Source of the DNA: Amphiduros pacificus
Taxonomy: Eukaryota; Annelida; Polychaeta; Phyllodocida; Hesionidae
DNA: 64,000 bases
Direction of reading: 5' to 3'
Assembly (NCBI GenBank): GCA_949316495.1
Contig: OX439002.1
Location: forward strand, 53,347,531 to 53,411,530
This document shows, piece after piece, positions 20,501-34,694 of the stretch. Both the position numbers and the translations under genes were made by a program. The notes beneath the pieces were generated by a model. That model was not told the DNA's origin. It did not search any database and saw only the letters and a list, made by a program, of their open reading frames with translations. Each line of letters begins with the position of its first letter. Positions within the stretch are counted from its first letter, which is position 1.

Positions 20501-20870
20501 TTTCCCGGAGAATCTGAATCAGAGACACCAAAAAAAGACATGAATTTACAAAATAATGCCCAGGAATTTGCAAATTCCACAGCCTTTTTCAAGGTACTAT
20601 TTAAGTCAGACCATGCTTTTCCTGATGATTTTAATATAAATCAAATTTATAAAGAAAGAAAATGATGAAAGTTTTTCACATGGGATATATTCAAGTCAAA
20701 TGTCTTTTATAATAGATATAAACATAATCTTGCAGAAGATGATTCTGAATGCACAAAACATTAAGATGTTTATATAATCTAATTGGTCCTTGGCTGCCTA
20801 AAGCATTCATCAAATCTGTTCCAGGCAGATGCAATATTACAAATATAACCCAAAGAAATCCATCTTTCAC
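17583..20870. other. Intergenic, AT-rich, no gene recognised
   Basis: There is no frame with family resemblance or paired splice sites. A slightly GC-richer patch at 18560-18820 gives a 64-codon minus frame that matches nothing I know. The stretch separates the 3' end of the LRR gene from the 3' end of the kinase gene, which point toward each other. Confidence 0.4.
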
Positions 20871-21034
20871 AATATAACTTTTATTGGTAATAAAACTCTG
20901 TGCAATTCATTGTATGAATAAATTCAAAACCTTTGGCAATAAAACTTAAAAAGTACACATGATATACATTTCTCTATATGCATATTGAGAACTACCGGTA
21001 AATACCTGAATCAATATTATTAGTCATTTTTTAT
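20871..21034 (-). other. 3' UTR of the kinase gene
   Basis: AATAAA motifs occur on the minus strand immediately after the TAA stop (about 21030) and again at 20882-20887. The nearer one is too close to the stop to be the likely site, so I infer an end near 20870. Confidence 0.4.
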
Positions 21035-24956
<3,922 letters not shown>

Positions 24957-26128
24957 TTTTTAAAGAATAAAATTGAACCTAAACACAAATTATATACGTT
25001 TTAAAAGACATCTAGTCATGTGAAACCCTTGAGCCTTGATTTCCTGTGTTTAAGTTGATGCGCGCAAAGAGTATGTCCTAGTTGTGCGACAGGTTCATCA
25101 CAGATGAATACGATCTGGGTCAATTGGCCTCAGTACACATGCCAAAAGGTTGTGGCAAATGCGAGATTAGATATTAAATCTAAATTGAACTTTATTTGAA
25201 TTGTTCATCATAGCTAATAACTGCACTATTTTCTTAAATATAAAATACACGCTTAAACATATTACAACGTATTTGGAGGTTTACAATTTAATAATGAGCA
25301 TACTATTGTCAGTCTGTCTGGGAGTGGTTATAATAATGTCATCTTCTTGAAGCATTGTCCAACAAACCCTAATAAATATATCTCTTAATCTTATGCACAC
25401 ATTCTTTCATTTTAATTTGTATTTGTTTCACATTTGTATAAAGATGTTTCTAATTTCTTTTTTTTTTCAGAAAAAGATGGTCACTTCGTTTTTATCAAAG
25501 GAAAAGATTAATGTTATATTAACAAAGAGATGAAATTATACATATAATTGGAATGATATGTGATTGAAGCGAAATTTTTGTGAAGACAGATGTTGAATTC
25601 TATTGCACAAATGATTTTCTGCTCCAAATACGACATCTTTCAATACCACTTAAAAGACGCTGTTCAAATGCACTAAAATGATTATATAAATAATATAATC
25701 TTTTCATAGAGTGCTCCTTTATGGAAAATAAGGAAAATGCCCAAAATATGTAATTTATGGCAAGTGAATCTAATCAATATTAAATCAATATTTGGGCACT
25801 AAAATATTTGAATTATTAGATATGACAGTTATATTCATTTCAAAAAGAGTATTTGTTTTTAGCTGTGTTGATGTAATTTTTTATGAGAAGAAAGTTTTTC
25901 GCTTTTTTTCTTTTGTAAATCTGGAAATGAAAAGGGTGTTTGAAAATCCGAAATTACTCTCTGCATGGATCCGTTACGGAGAGTAATCCGATATATGAAG
26001 AGAGGTTAAAAAATGACATTCTAAAAGTTTAATTGTCGACCTCAGCTCAATGTTTCACACAACATTTTCGCAAAATTAGGCAGTCTGTTTCACTAGGTTC
26101 ACAAAAATATTAATAAGATTACATCTGC
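24957..26128. other. Upstream region of the kinase gene and AT-rich intergenic sequence
   Basis: The first few hundred bases right of the kinase start should hold its promoter, since the gene runs leftward. I see no clear TATA box or palindromic factor site. The remainder is AT-rich with no gene or repeat recognised. Confidence 0.35.
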
Positions 26129-26134
26129 AAAGTT

Positions 26135-27043
26135 GGGGCCCCCATAGGGGGGGTATGAAAAACCCAATAATCCCCCTTTTTTTACCTAAAAATCCAAAAA
26201 TCCTTATCTTTTGTAGCCAAAAATCCTTAAATATTTTTCCCCTCAAATCTAAAAATCCAAAAGTATAAAACAAAAAATCCTAAAATATGTTTACATTTAG
26301 TACAAATTTATTTGGCAATTAATTACATAACATGCATGATATAACATGATATTTAGTGTTTCACACCGGTCATGCCACATTACAAAATGTACTTGCAGAG
26401 TCCACTTGAGCCCACAGAGTTTGAAATTAACAGTAATCTCACTGTTATAGTGATACGGAGACACCCAATCCTTTTGAACATATTCAAAATTAGTAAAAAA
26501 AGTAATCTGTGTCTTTCCTTTTTTTTGAAACTCTTTTAGGCCTAGTGGCCCTTGTGTCACTAGTAAATGACAACTGAGATAATTCCTCACTAATTAACTC
26601 TTGCTGCTCATTGGGTGTCTCCGTATCACCCTGATCCTTTATCAGGTCCAAAAGATTGATCAAAACCTCCTCATTCAGAACAATTATGTCATCCTTTGGA
26701 ACATATTCATAGTTAGTATCATCTAAAACAGTGATGACATTTTCTCTATCTATGACACATTGTTTTTGATTTGAGAACTCTGTGGGCTCAAGTGGGCTCT
26801 GCAAGTAGATTTCCCCTTTACATATCACAAATATCATGAAACTCATATCTAAATCATTAATTGTTTGAATTAATAATCCTTTATTACTGAAAAATCCTAA
26901 AATCCAATTATCTTATTAAAAATCCATTAATCCTAAACACTTTCCTCAAAATCCAAAAATCCCAGATATTTCACCCCAAAAATCCAATAATCCCTCTTTT
27001 TTAGGCCAAAAATCCAATAATCCTAAAACCCTATGGGGGCCCC
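26135..27043. mobile_element. TIR element with 15-bp inverted ends and 6-bp target duplication
   Basis: The ends GGGGCCCCCATAGGG (26135-26149) and CCCTATGGGGGCCCC (27029-27043) are perfect inverted repeats, flanked on both sides by AAAGTT (26129-26134 and 27044-27049). Inside each end lie runs of 'aaaatccaataatcc'-like strings in the same orientation. The interior carries a nested inverted duplication: 26391-26422 pairs with 26776-26807, and 26451-26470 with 26610-26628. A 118-codon minus frame (26490-26846) holds a basic RPKRVSKKRK tail but no transposase motif that I recognise. This looks like a non-autonomous cut-and-paste element. Confidence 0.8.
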
Positions 27044-27049
27044 AAAGTT

Positions 27050-27329
27050 GTTTGGAAATCTTCTTTATTATGATCTCACAGTCTGCAGAACCATTCCCTT
27101 GGACAGGTTAACACGATTAAAGAAATCTTAGAGTACTGACCTATTACTAAGCCACTTTGTTCTGAATTAAACATATATAAAACTTCCAAAATATTCCCAA
27201 AATTCCATCTCACTGAAAGTTTAAATGCAAGGGAAACTATATTTGATGGATGCTTACACATTTTCTGTATTATTTTCTTCATGTTCACATATATCCTCTC
27301 AAAGCTCCTATTTCTCGCGATTATAGTGC
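27050..27329. other. Intergenic, nothing recognised
   Basis: A short gap lies between the TIR element and the SINE. It has no credible frame or structured repeat. Confidence 0.4.
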
Positions 27330-27340
27330 AGTGTGATGTG

Positions 27341-27660
27341 TTTGTTTGTTTGGGGTTTTACATCACTTTCAACATTATTTCAGTCATTTCGTGATGAGAC
27401 CTACTTGAAACAGATATAGTGCTGCCTCACTGAATTGTCATGTCACAGGTCCTTGACATGACAACCCGCCCGTTCACAGATTTACAAGGACAACGTATTA
27501 ACCCTTTGTCATGGGCCTCAGCTCATGTGTGACTGAAATTGTATCATGAATTCAATCTTGGCATGGCTGGGGATCGAACACACGACCTTTGGATCACCAC
27601 AAAGGAACTGGTGCTAAATAGCTGGCGCTCTAACCAACTGCGCCACGGACTATGGCGTCT
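27341..27660 (-). mobile_element. Full-length tRNA-derived SINE
   Basis: Read on the minus strand, the element starts near 27660. It has an RNA polymerase III A box (TGGCGCAGTTGGTTAGAG, within 27622-27646) and a B box (GTGTTCGATCC, 27571-27581). It then runs through a central domain to a 3' end of 'gtgatgtaaaaccccaaac' plus a CAAA-type tail. It is flanked by the 11-bp duplication AGTGTGATGTG at 27330-27340 and 27661-27671. The tail resembles the SINE 3' domain common in mollusc genomes. It is not a functional tRNA gene: the spacing and downstream sequence do not fold as a tRNA, and the tail is that of a retroposon. Confidence 0.9.
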
Positions 27661-27671
27661 AGTGTGATGTG

Positions 27672-28254
27672 TGCACTCCTTCAAGTAGTCATGCCCGTTT
27701 GTCTCCTTCAAGATTGCTAAAGGTTTGGTTAGAAATAATTGTTCTTTGAAATTTGGCATTATCAGATCAATGCAAACCAGTCGAGGATGAAATCAATCTC
27801 ATGTCAGGTAACCTTTATTCACAGACAACCAACCAATAACGCAAACCATAACATTTGATGAGCAGTTCCAGAATTATTATACGAGAACTGGCTCTTAGTC
27901 TTAAATATGGAGTTTAATAACTTAAATGTGAATCAAATAATACAATCCCAGAAACCACATACAAGGCATCGATTCTTTCACAGAATATTGGTAAGATAAT
28001 TTGCAGAAAAAGAAAAAGAAAATATTGGAGAGAGAAATGGACATTTGATAATGCTGAGAACTTTCACTTTATATTACCGTTTATTGGAAATTTAGTCAAA
28101 TCTTTCTTCTTGGAATCAACGAAGAGGATATATATATATTGGTCAAATTGGAAAAAAAGACATCAGGGGCTGGAAAGCTGGTGATTACAGTTTAAAGCTC
28201 AGAATGTGTGTGTAGTCATTTTTGTGTAGTCATTATTAATCATAGACGTCTTAA
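27672..28254. other. Intergenic, AT-rich, nothing recognised
   Basis: This is short sequence between the SINE and the inferred 3' end of the glutathione peroxidase transcript. No credible frame was found. Confidence 0.4.
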
Positions 28255-28584
28255 AATACCACAAACAAATGTTTATTACAGATTTTATTACAATATTTCT
28301 CATCTACAAATTATGATTTTCAAAATATTTCTAATATATTTACACGTTACATTAGTCAATATTGATAAAATGTTAATTTCTTCCAAATATGGATTTGTAC
28401 TTTCAAAAATGTGCGCCACCACAGACCGAATGCACTGAAGATTTATGATTTAGCACATTATATCAAACAACGCTCACCAATTAGGTTTAAGGCTTTGTTT
28501 TCATCTACTTGACAGTACACATCCTTGATTGAAAAGAAATTACCACCTATCACATTGATTTGACTGGCCTAGTTATGGATATAT
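28255..28584 (-). other. 3' UTR of the glutathione peroxidase gene
   Basis: Two AATAAA signals on the minus strand, at 28284-28289 and 28272-28277, lie about 300 bp past the stop codon. The predicted SECIS element lies inside this UTR. Confidence 0.5.
28458..28507 (-). promoter_or_regulatory. Predicted SECIS element
   Basis: On the minus strand, 5' ATGA (28504-28501) is followed by 12 bases, an unpaired AAA, 21 bases and then GAT(A) (28464-28461). The stem pairs AAACAA with TTGTTT without mismatch just inside the ATGA/GA quartet, then GC with GC. A short CC/GG stem follows the AAA, as in type 2 SECIS elements. It lies about 80 bases past the stop of a gene with an in-frame TGA at the Sec site, which is where eukaryotic SECIS elements are found. 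The outer helix below the quartet pairs poorly, so this remains a prediction. Confidence 0.6.
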
Positions 28585-30779
28585 CTAATAGTTGTCTTTA
28601 TACCACTGCTCTATGAGGAGGTTCCTGATGTCTTCCTTAATTGCCATGGGGTGAGTATGAGTGTTATATCTCACTACAGGGATGCCCTCCTTGTTGATGA
28701 GAAACTTCTCAAAGTTCCACTTCACGTCGCTTATCCTCAGGGGTTCATAGTGAAGTCTGCGGACCGGCTGGAACTCCATGTCAACGGGCGGACACTGACT
28801 CTGAAATATTAAATACAACAATTGCTCAAAGATTGCGTCAATATTCAATTCAGTTGAACAGACTGTTATATTCTGGAGTCATTGCCACCGCTATCAGCGA
28901 CAATTCGTGGGCAAAGTCTGGTATGCAGGGAACAAGCGTTTCTTACAACTCATTGAAAAACAGATATAAATCTGAAAGCTATTTTAGCTTGGAACTGTCA
29001 ATTTGTGACATCTCAGTCTGCCCGTTATCTCATATCGGCTAGAATCTCCAGCAGTAAATAGAAGTTTCTTAAAGTCGCTCTCCATCCATTATAATATGAC
29101 TTGTGTCTGTGTATAATCTCCTTGATTTCATTTGTTCAGGTATTGTGGTTGGATACACGATATATGGATGGGTTAATAACCAGAATAGTGCCCAACCGCC
29201 ATTATTATAACATATTTCAAAGTATATTCGTGTTCTTTTGCCCTTTTCAATGCTTTCATTTGCAGGGATTACTCCAAGATAGTATTAATTAAAGAAAAAC
29301 ATAATGCTATCGGTTATGCACTTTTCTGATTATTTACACCTCCACATATTGCGCATCCAGCCACAATCTGAACAAATCAAATACCCCAATTTGTCAGTAT
29401 TTGCTGGGAATATCACATTTACACCATATCACCAACCTTCAGGTATGTGTAGAGAGGAATCTCATTGTCCCCATTTATTTCGGACTTTGCAAGGAGTTGG
29501 AAATTTGGCTCGAAGCCTCCTCCAGGACGGACGTACTTAAGCCCGTTCAAAATCTCCGTTCCATTTCGACCTTGCTCTTGCTGGGAAAAAAATCAATTCA
29601 TTATATATGCTAGAAAATCTATGCAATTTTAAGTAATAAAAAGTTTGTATCAAGATGCTTTAAAAATATACAAAATATACAAAAAAACATCGTCTTGTTT
29701 GGAATATAATCTGTATTATTCTGACAGAAGACTCAAATTGACGGGAATATATATCTTTAAGTTCACATTTCTTAACATAATACTTTAAATTTGTTAACAA
29801 GAAATATTGTTGCGAACATTTATTGCAATTATTTTACATTTATTGCAATTATTAAAATTTTGTTATTTTAAATTTTACACCAAATGTGATAGAATTTCGG
29901 TATTCCAATCCAGTAGTGTGGTTTGCCTTAAATTACATTTATTATGTGCATTTATTCTGAGCATTATATACGTTTGTCAAAAGTTTTAAATTCGCTTTTT
30001 GTGAAAACTGAGAACAATACAGCTTATTTTTTAATGTCCTTATAGTCGCATATCAGTCAACCTTTAAACCCTGAACTATTTCTATCAACAAATGTAACTT
30101 ACCAGGCTAAATTGATTACAAGGCACCCCAATGACATTGAAATCTTTGAAGCCCTCTTGCAGTGCATTCAGTGCATGATAGTGGTGGGTGACCCCTCACA
30201 TGGAGGCCACGTTCACCAACAATACCACACGACCTTGATATCTGCAAAATATCACAAGCATATTATTGTGAAACACCAGACAATATAATACTTTATCATG
30301 CAATATTTTGAAAAAAAGTTTTTTTTCTTCAAAAACATGTGTAGCTCTTATGGCCATTTTAGTCTCTCAACTAATTGGGTACTATGTCTCTTAACATTAT
30401 CTCCTAATGAGTTAATGGTCTTCCTATGAGGCACATTCATATATTCAGTGTGGTCTTGTGTCTTAAGCATAGTCCTACATTCAGAATAGTCCTGTGACTG
30501 AGGCAGACATTCCAACATTTGGTACTACTGACTGAAGACCCTTTGCCTGCTAATAAGATAGGCATCACGTGACTGTTTAAAGCCTATACGTACGTACCTA
30601 GAGAGGTTAATATCCTCCTGTTGGTGAATGTCCTGCACAGTAAAATTATGGATGGAGGTTCCCCCTGACCATGAATGGTAGCAGTGAACGTTCTTTGCCG
30701 TATTCGAAGCGGAGCTGTAACCCGCTCCGTAGAGAAGTACGGCACAGGTCCATAGGACCTGGTGTAACCAGTTCCCCAT
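28585..30779 (-). CDS. Secreted selenocysteine-containing glutathione peroxidase (GPx3-like)
   Basis: Four exons, 30779-30598, 30241-30103, 29580-29437 and 28800-28585, give 226 residues, the same length as human GPx3. TGA at 30196-30198 lies in frame at residue 76 in NVASM-U-GVTHHY, exactly where the family has selenocysteine. Other catalytic residues are present: Gln104 in CNQF, and Trp183 and Asn184 in VKWNFEKF. The N-terminus [20 protein letters not shown] is a likely signal peptide, so the enzyme should be secreted and reduce hydrogen peroxide and lipid hydroperoxides with a thiol donor. [15 protein letters not shown] in exon 3 is the segment typical of the GPx1/2/3/5/6 group. All splice phases agree. 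A frame finder that reads TGA as a stop will break this gene in exon 2. A SECIS candidate lies in the 3' UTR. Confidence 0.93.
30196..30198 (-). other. Selenocysteine codon (TGA)
   Basis: This is the in-frame TGA at residue 76 of the glutathione peroxidase. Both sides continue with conserved family sequence, so it is read as selenocysteine and not as a terminator or a mutation. Confidence 0.9.
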
Positions 30780-31053
30780 CCCTCTGCCGACTGCCGCTGC
30801 TCTCTGCCGACTGCTGCTGATCTCTGGGGACTGACTCCCTGAGGCAAACCCAACAACCTCTTGCCAAGCGCGCCTGGCCAGAAAAGGTGTTGTAACTTAA
30901 CACATGTAATTAACATCAAACCTATGCAGTTTGCTTCTTTGCTTGATATGAATGCTGAGTATCTCGCATGGGGCTCGCCATATTATGTGTGACAGTGCAA
31001 AAAAAAAAAAAAAAATTAGCATTTTGCATTTTGTTTACCATCAGTAGAAAAAT
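30780..31053. other. Upstream of glutathione peroxidase
   Basis: This region includes the probable promoter and 5' UTR. Three imperfect copies of 'ctgccgactgc(c/t)gctgctctc' lie just upstream of the start codon at 30783-30830, and a run of 17 A lies at about 31000. No TATA box was recognised. Confidence 0.35.
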
Positions 31054-31580
31054 GACAGACATATATAGGTATATAACGTTTTTACTGTAAGGGACACATC
31101 CATAAATGATGCATGACTGAATGTGGACCTTTGTAGGCTATGTTTATAAAATATTGCTGGTGACCTTGAAGTGACATTTGAATGAGTTTGAAAATGAAAC
31201 TCATATTTCCGTGGATTTTATTATAAACATAAATATTCAATGATCTGCATCTTTCAAAAATGAGCTCATAGAGTCTGTAGCATCAAAATATTAGAGCAAT
31301 TTTTAATTTTGAACCAATCTGCAAGGGGAATTAGAGGAAATATTGATATGCTGAGCTATTTTGAAACAACATCTATAATAATAGCTTATTGTTGGTTAAT
31401 TTATGAAAGTACATATAATAATGCACAGAAAAAAAGATGAATGCAGAAAATAAAATGAAAATAAAGTCCGTCATTTTTTAGATTTATTAACAAGCTAAAT
31501 TTGGTTAGAAATAGCTTGAATGTGGTAGGTGTACAAAAGATGAAAATTGACAGACTTTAAATTGATCCAATGCAATCTTT
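31054..31580 (+). repeat. Dispersed repeat R1, copy 1
   Basis: About 525 bp align collinearly with 45826-46350, sharing strings such as 'tataacgtttttact', 'gtgaccttgaagtgac' and 'ctcatagagtc'. The 3' part has a nested hairpin: 31463-31473 pairs with 31548-31558 (one mismatch), and inside it AAGCTA pairs with TAGCTT. There is no coding frame. It is probably a non-autonomous mobile element of unknown class. Confidence 0.7.
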
Positions 31581-32090
31581 TAAAGTCTTTTCGGCGCCAT
31601 TTATGCTGGGTGAAAGTGACACCATGTACCCACTGCAATAGGAAGTTTTGTACTACCCAATATGTAAACAATTATAACACTAAATATATTAAGCAAATGT
31701 AATACACAATTTGTATTAACATTATGATTCTCGTCTGACATTAAATATCTTGATTTTTATATTAATTGTAGTTAAATACCTTGTTGAAGGTCAGTATTCG
31801 CGCTTGGAGGCACTCTGGTGATATTCTATACAGGTATTGTGTACAGTTTAAACTGAAACCCTGCACCAAAATAGAGAGAAAGGTCACAAGGATAAAAATA
31901 TGAAAAAAAGAGTCACATTTAATAACCTATTAATAGATTACCACAACAGACAACAATTCATGAATGCAAATGAACAACTGTTAAACCAGTGAGATCATAT
32001 TTACACCAGTGAGATCATACTTGCACGAGTGATATCATAAAACACCATTCAGATAATATTAACACCGGTGAGATCATACATACACCATTT
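31581..32090. other. Intergenic sequence with a short degenerate tandem repeat
   Basis: Four imperfect copies of a 22-27 bp unit containing 'accagtgagatcat' lie at 31985-32080. 'ggcgccatttatgct' at 31593 recurs near 57707. No gene was recognised. Confidence 0.5.
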
Positions 32091-32335
32091 TTTGTTTGTT
32101 TGTTTGGAATTTTACATCACTTTCAACATTATTTCAGTCATTTCGTGATGAGACCTACTTGTAGCAGATATAGTGCTGCCAAACTGAATTGTCATGCCGC
32201 AGGTCCTTGACATGACAATCCACCCGGTCACAGATTTACAAGGACAACTATGTCTGCTACAAGTAGGTCTCATCACGAAATGACTGAAAGAATGTTGAAA
32301 GTGATGTAAAACCCCAAACAAACAAACAAACAAAT
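32091..32335. mobile_element. Two SINE 3' ends fused tail-outward in inverted orientation
   Basis: The left arm (32091-32172) is the 3' part of the SINE in minus orientation. The right arm (32247-32335) is the same 3' part in plus orientation, ending in CAAA repeats. The spacer of about 75 bp is internal SINE sequence in the left copy's orientation. The arms match over about 80 bp, so the unit can fold into a long hairpin. It may have arisen by insertion of one SINE into another or by inverted duplication. Confidence 0.85.
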
Positions 32336-33480
32336 CGTACAGCATATTGCAAATATACTTTTATGGCAGGAAAATATTTCCAAAATAAAACATGTTTTCA
32401 AAATTTACATGAAGCATTAAAACACCCTGCATTGTAAGATATTACTAATATATTGAGTAGTGCGTTAATACTTAAATTTCGGAAACGTAATATCGCATCT
32501 CATACAGAAAGTTCTGGCTTTCTATGTGTTTAAATTTAGCAGATATCATTTGGTACAGATATCTATTTTATGGCAGCAATATATACTGTTATTATAAGTA
32601 GAGTACAGATGGCTGCATTTATGCAGAAAATAACGCTGTTATTCTACAGTTTTGACCTCCTGGCCTTGCAAGGACGTTTCTAAACCATTTTCTACACATA
32701 AAACTGCGTGTTTAATCTAGCATACTAACAGTAATTTATCAAATGTTATGACAAGAATTACATTTGATGGGATGCTTTTGAAAACATCAGGCTTATGCCC
32801 CCCCCCCCCCCCCCCCCCCATTTTCACCTTATTTCTGTGGTGTGCCAGTTAATGAACTTTTTTAAACTTCAGCCTCAACCGATATCATCCATATATAAAG
32901 CTTTGATAACAATATCAGCAAGCTGATATCCTCCATATTTAAGGTCTATTAACTGCGAGTTTTATTAACCTTATTACCGAATGAGTGAAAGGTCATTAAT
33001 CTAGTTGTTTTCCACAATTCTGACAACTCAGAATGTGTTTGGGCATTATGGAATGTGTTGATTTGACGGCTGCATTTGAATGGAGGGCTCTGCTCCACTA
33101 CCAATCTATTCACAAATAAGGTATCAGCTCATAACTCAAATAAGCTCATAACAACCCAATTCCCGTAGGACATGACCCTTTGGTTCAAACAGCATGGGCT
33201 GTCTGGTATGACGCCCTGGAGTATGGAAGTATCATACAAGTATCATACAAATAAAATTGCCTGTGACCTTTGTGATTTCATGAAATGTTTCTGGAATCGA
33301 TGGGCAAATATAATGTTGTCAAATCTATTACATGGTCTCAGACACACACTCCACTCTCAGACACACACTCCACAGTGGCACCAATAATCTTAAATGTAAC
33401 CACAATATAACCATCAAAAAGGCAATTCACTACCCACAAGAAATGACGGCAAGGACCAATATGCCGCTTCTCTTTTCCCA
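32336..33480. other. Intergenic, includes a 22-base poly(C) run
   Basis: A run of 22 cytosines lies at 32798-32819, which is a G-run on the minus strand. Around it I see no gene. Short frames near 33172-33387 lack family resemblance. Confidence 0.5.
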
Positions 33481-33501
33481 TGTCCATACCGATCACAGAG
33501 T

Positions 33502-33504
33502 GAT

Positions 33505-33537
<33 letters not shown>

Positions 33538-33612
33538 AATAATAATAATAATAATAATCAATAATATGAATAGGATGATGATGATGATAATAATAATAAT
33601 AATTATCAATAA
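33502..33612 (+). repeat. (AAC)n/(AAT)n/(ATG)n compound microsatellite
   Basis: Trinucleotide runs change from AAC to AAT, and later to GAT and AAT, with 'atcaataatatgaatagg' repeated at both ends of the last block. Confidence 0.9.
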
Positions 33613-33849
33613 TATGAATAGGAATGATAGAGTCATTAATTAATTCATACGCGGCATCTGCTGCACCGATCGGCTTGATCTTGGGCTCATTCAGTCATTG
33701 GAAAGAAAAAGATCAAATATTAAACGTTCCTTTTATTATTAGTCAAAATAGCCAAAAACTGGTATTTCAAGCAGTACAGAGGGAGGTACGTACAAAAAGG
33801 TAACAGCAGTATTCTGCATGATCATATTAACATAATTTATGATGTTACC

Positions 33850-34160
33850 ATGACGTTACTATGTTGACACTTCCATGTTTGATGTCACCATGACAACACT
33901 GTCTGACGTTATTATGACACATTCCTGTATGACGTCACAATGCTTTTCTTGCTCGCAACGTCAACACAGTTTTAGGGCACAAAAAACCATCTTTCTACTC
34001 TGATTATTGACGAAGGTGTGGTCTCTTGTACACAGTATATAATATTCGGTTGATTGAAATGTGCATATCGCATATCAAAACGCTAGAAGTGTTTATTTGT
34101 TTTCACGGCACGAATGTTTGTGGCACTGTCAAATGACGTCAGAAGTGGTGACGTAACCAA
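33850..34160. promoter_or_regulatory. Cluster of TGACGT (CRE-like) motifs
   Basis: Two full palindromes TGACGTCA (33930-33937 and 34134-34141) and at least three half sites (near 33851, 33903 and 34149) fall within 310 bp. CREB/ATF factors bind this palindrome in animals. No gene start was found nearby, so function is open; the surrounding 'atgaca(c)' phrases suggest a decayed tandem repeat as another cause. Confidence 0.35.
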
Positions 34161-34519
34161 CTTCACCATATAACTCAATGGAAACTCGGACAATCTGCAG
34201 GTTTTCTGAATGCGTGAATTTTCCGATAATTCTGTACATATTGAACATGTACCAATTTTATTATACACGCATATGTAGTTAACGATCTACTATCGATGGG
34301 AGTAGTTTTTACTCAGTTTTGAAAGATTTTGTGAAAATCAAGAGTGAAAAACATGAAAGTGTCCGGATTTGTCTGACAAACTTTCACATATGCTTCTTTG
34401 TCAATATATGGTCAATATTTCACTTTGTTAATATATGGTCACTATTTCACTTTGTCAATTGCAATATATGGTCACTATTTCACTATAACGTTTCATTTCA
34501 TATTATTGTCGGTTCACTT

Positions 34520-34521
<2 letters not shown>

Positions 34522-34582
<61 letters not shown>

Positions 34583-34583
34583 T
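34522..34583 (+). repeat. (AAT)n microsatellite
   Basis: About 20 AAT units lie just upstream of the LINE fragment. It could be the tail of a reversed LINE copy, but no adjoining LINE sequence is left. Confidence 0.9.
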
Positions 34584-34694
34584 TTAAGAGCATGATGGAA
34601 AAAATCGGATTTGTGTATATACTCAGAATCTGAGCAAAACTTCAAATCTGAGCATGAAATTAGGATCTGAGCATGTACTTCAAATTGAAGTACG

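Noticed and set aside
27571-27660. tRNA gene on the minus strand
   Set aside because: A and B boxes are present but they belong to a SINE with a retroposon tail and target-site duplication; the cloverleaf is not formed.
30196-30198. Nonsense mutation making the glutathione peroxidase a pseudogene
   Set aside because: The TGA falls exactly on the selenocysteine site, all else is conserved, and a SECIS candidate is present.
34319-34633. Plus frame of 104 codons ending in poly-Ile
   Set aside because: The end is an (AAT)n microsatellite and the rest has no family resemblance.
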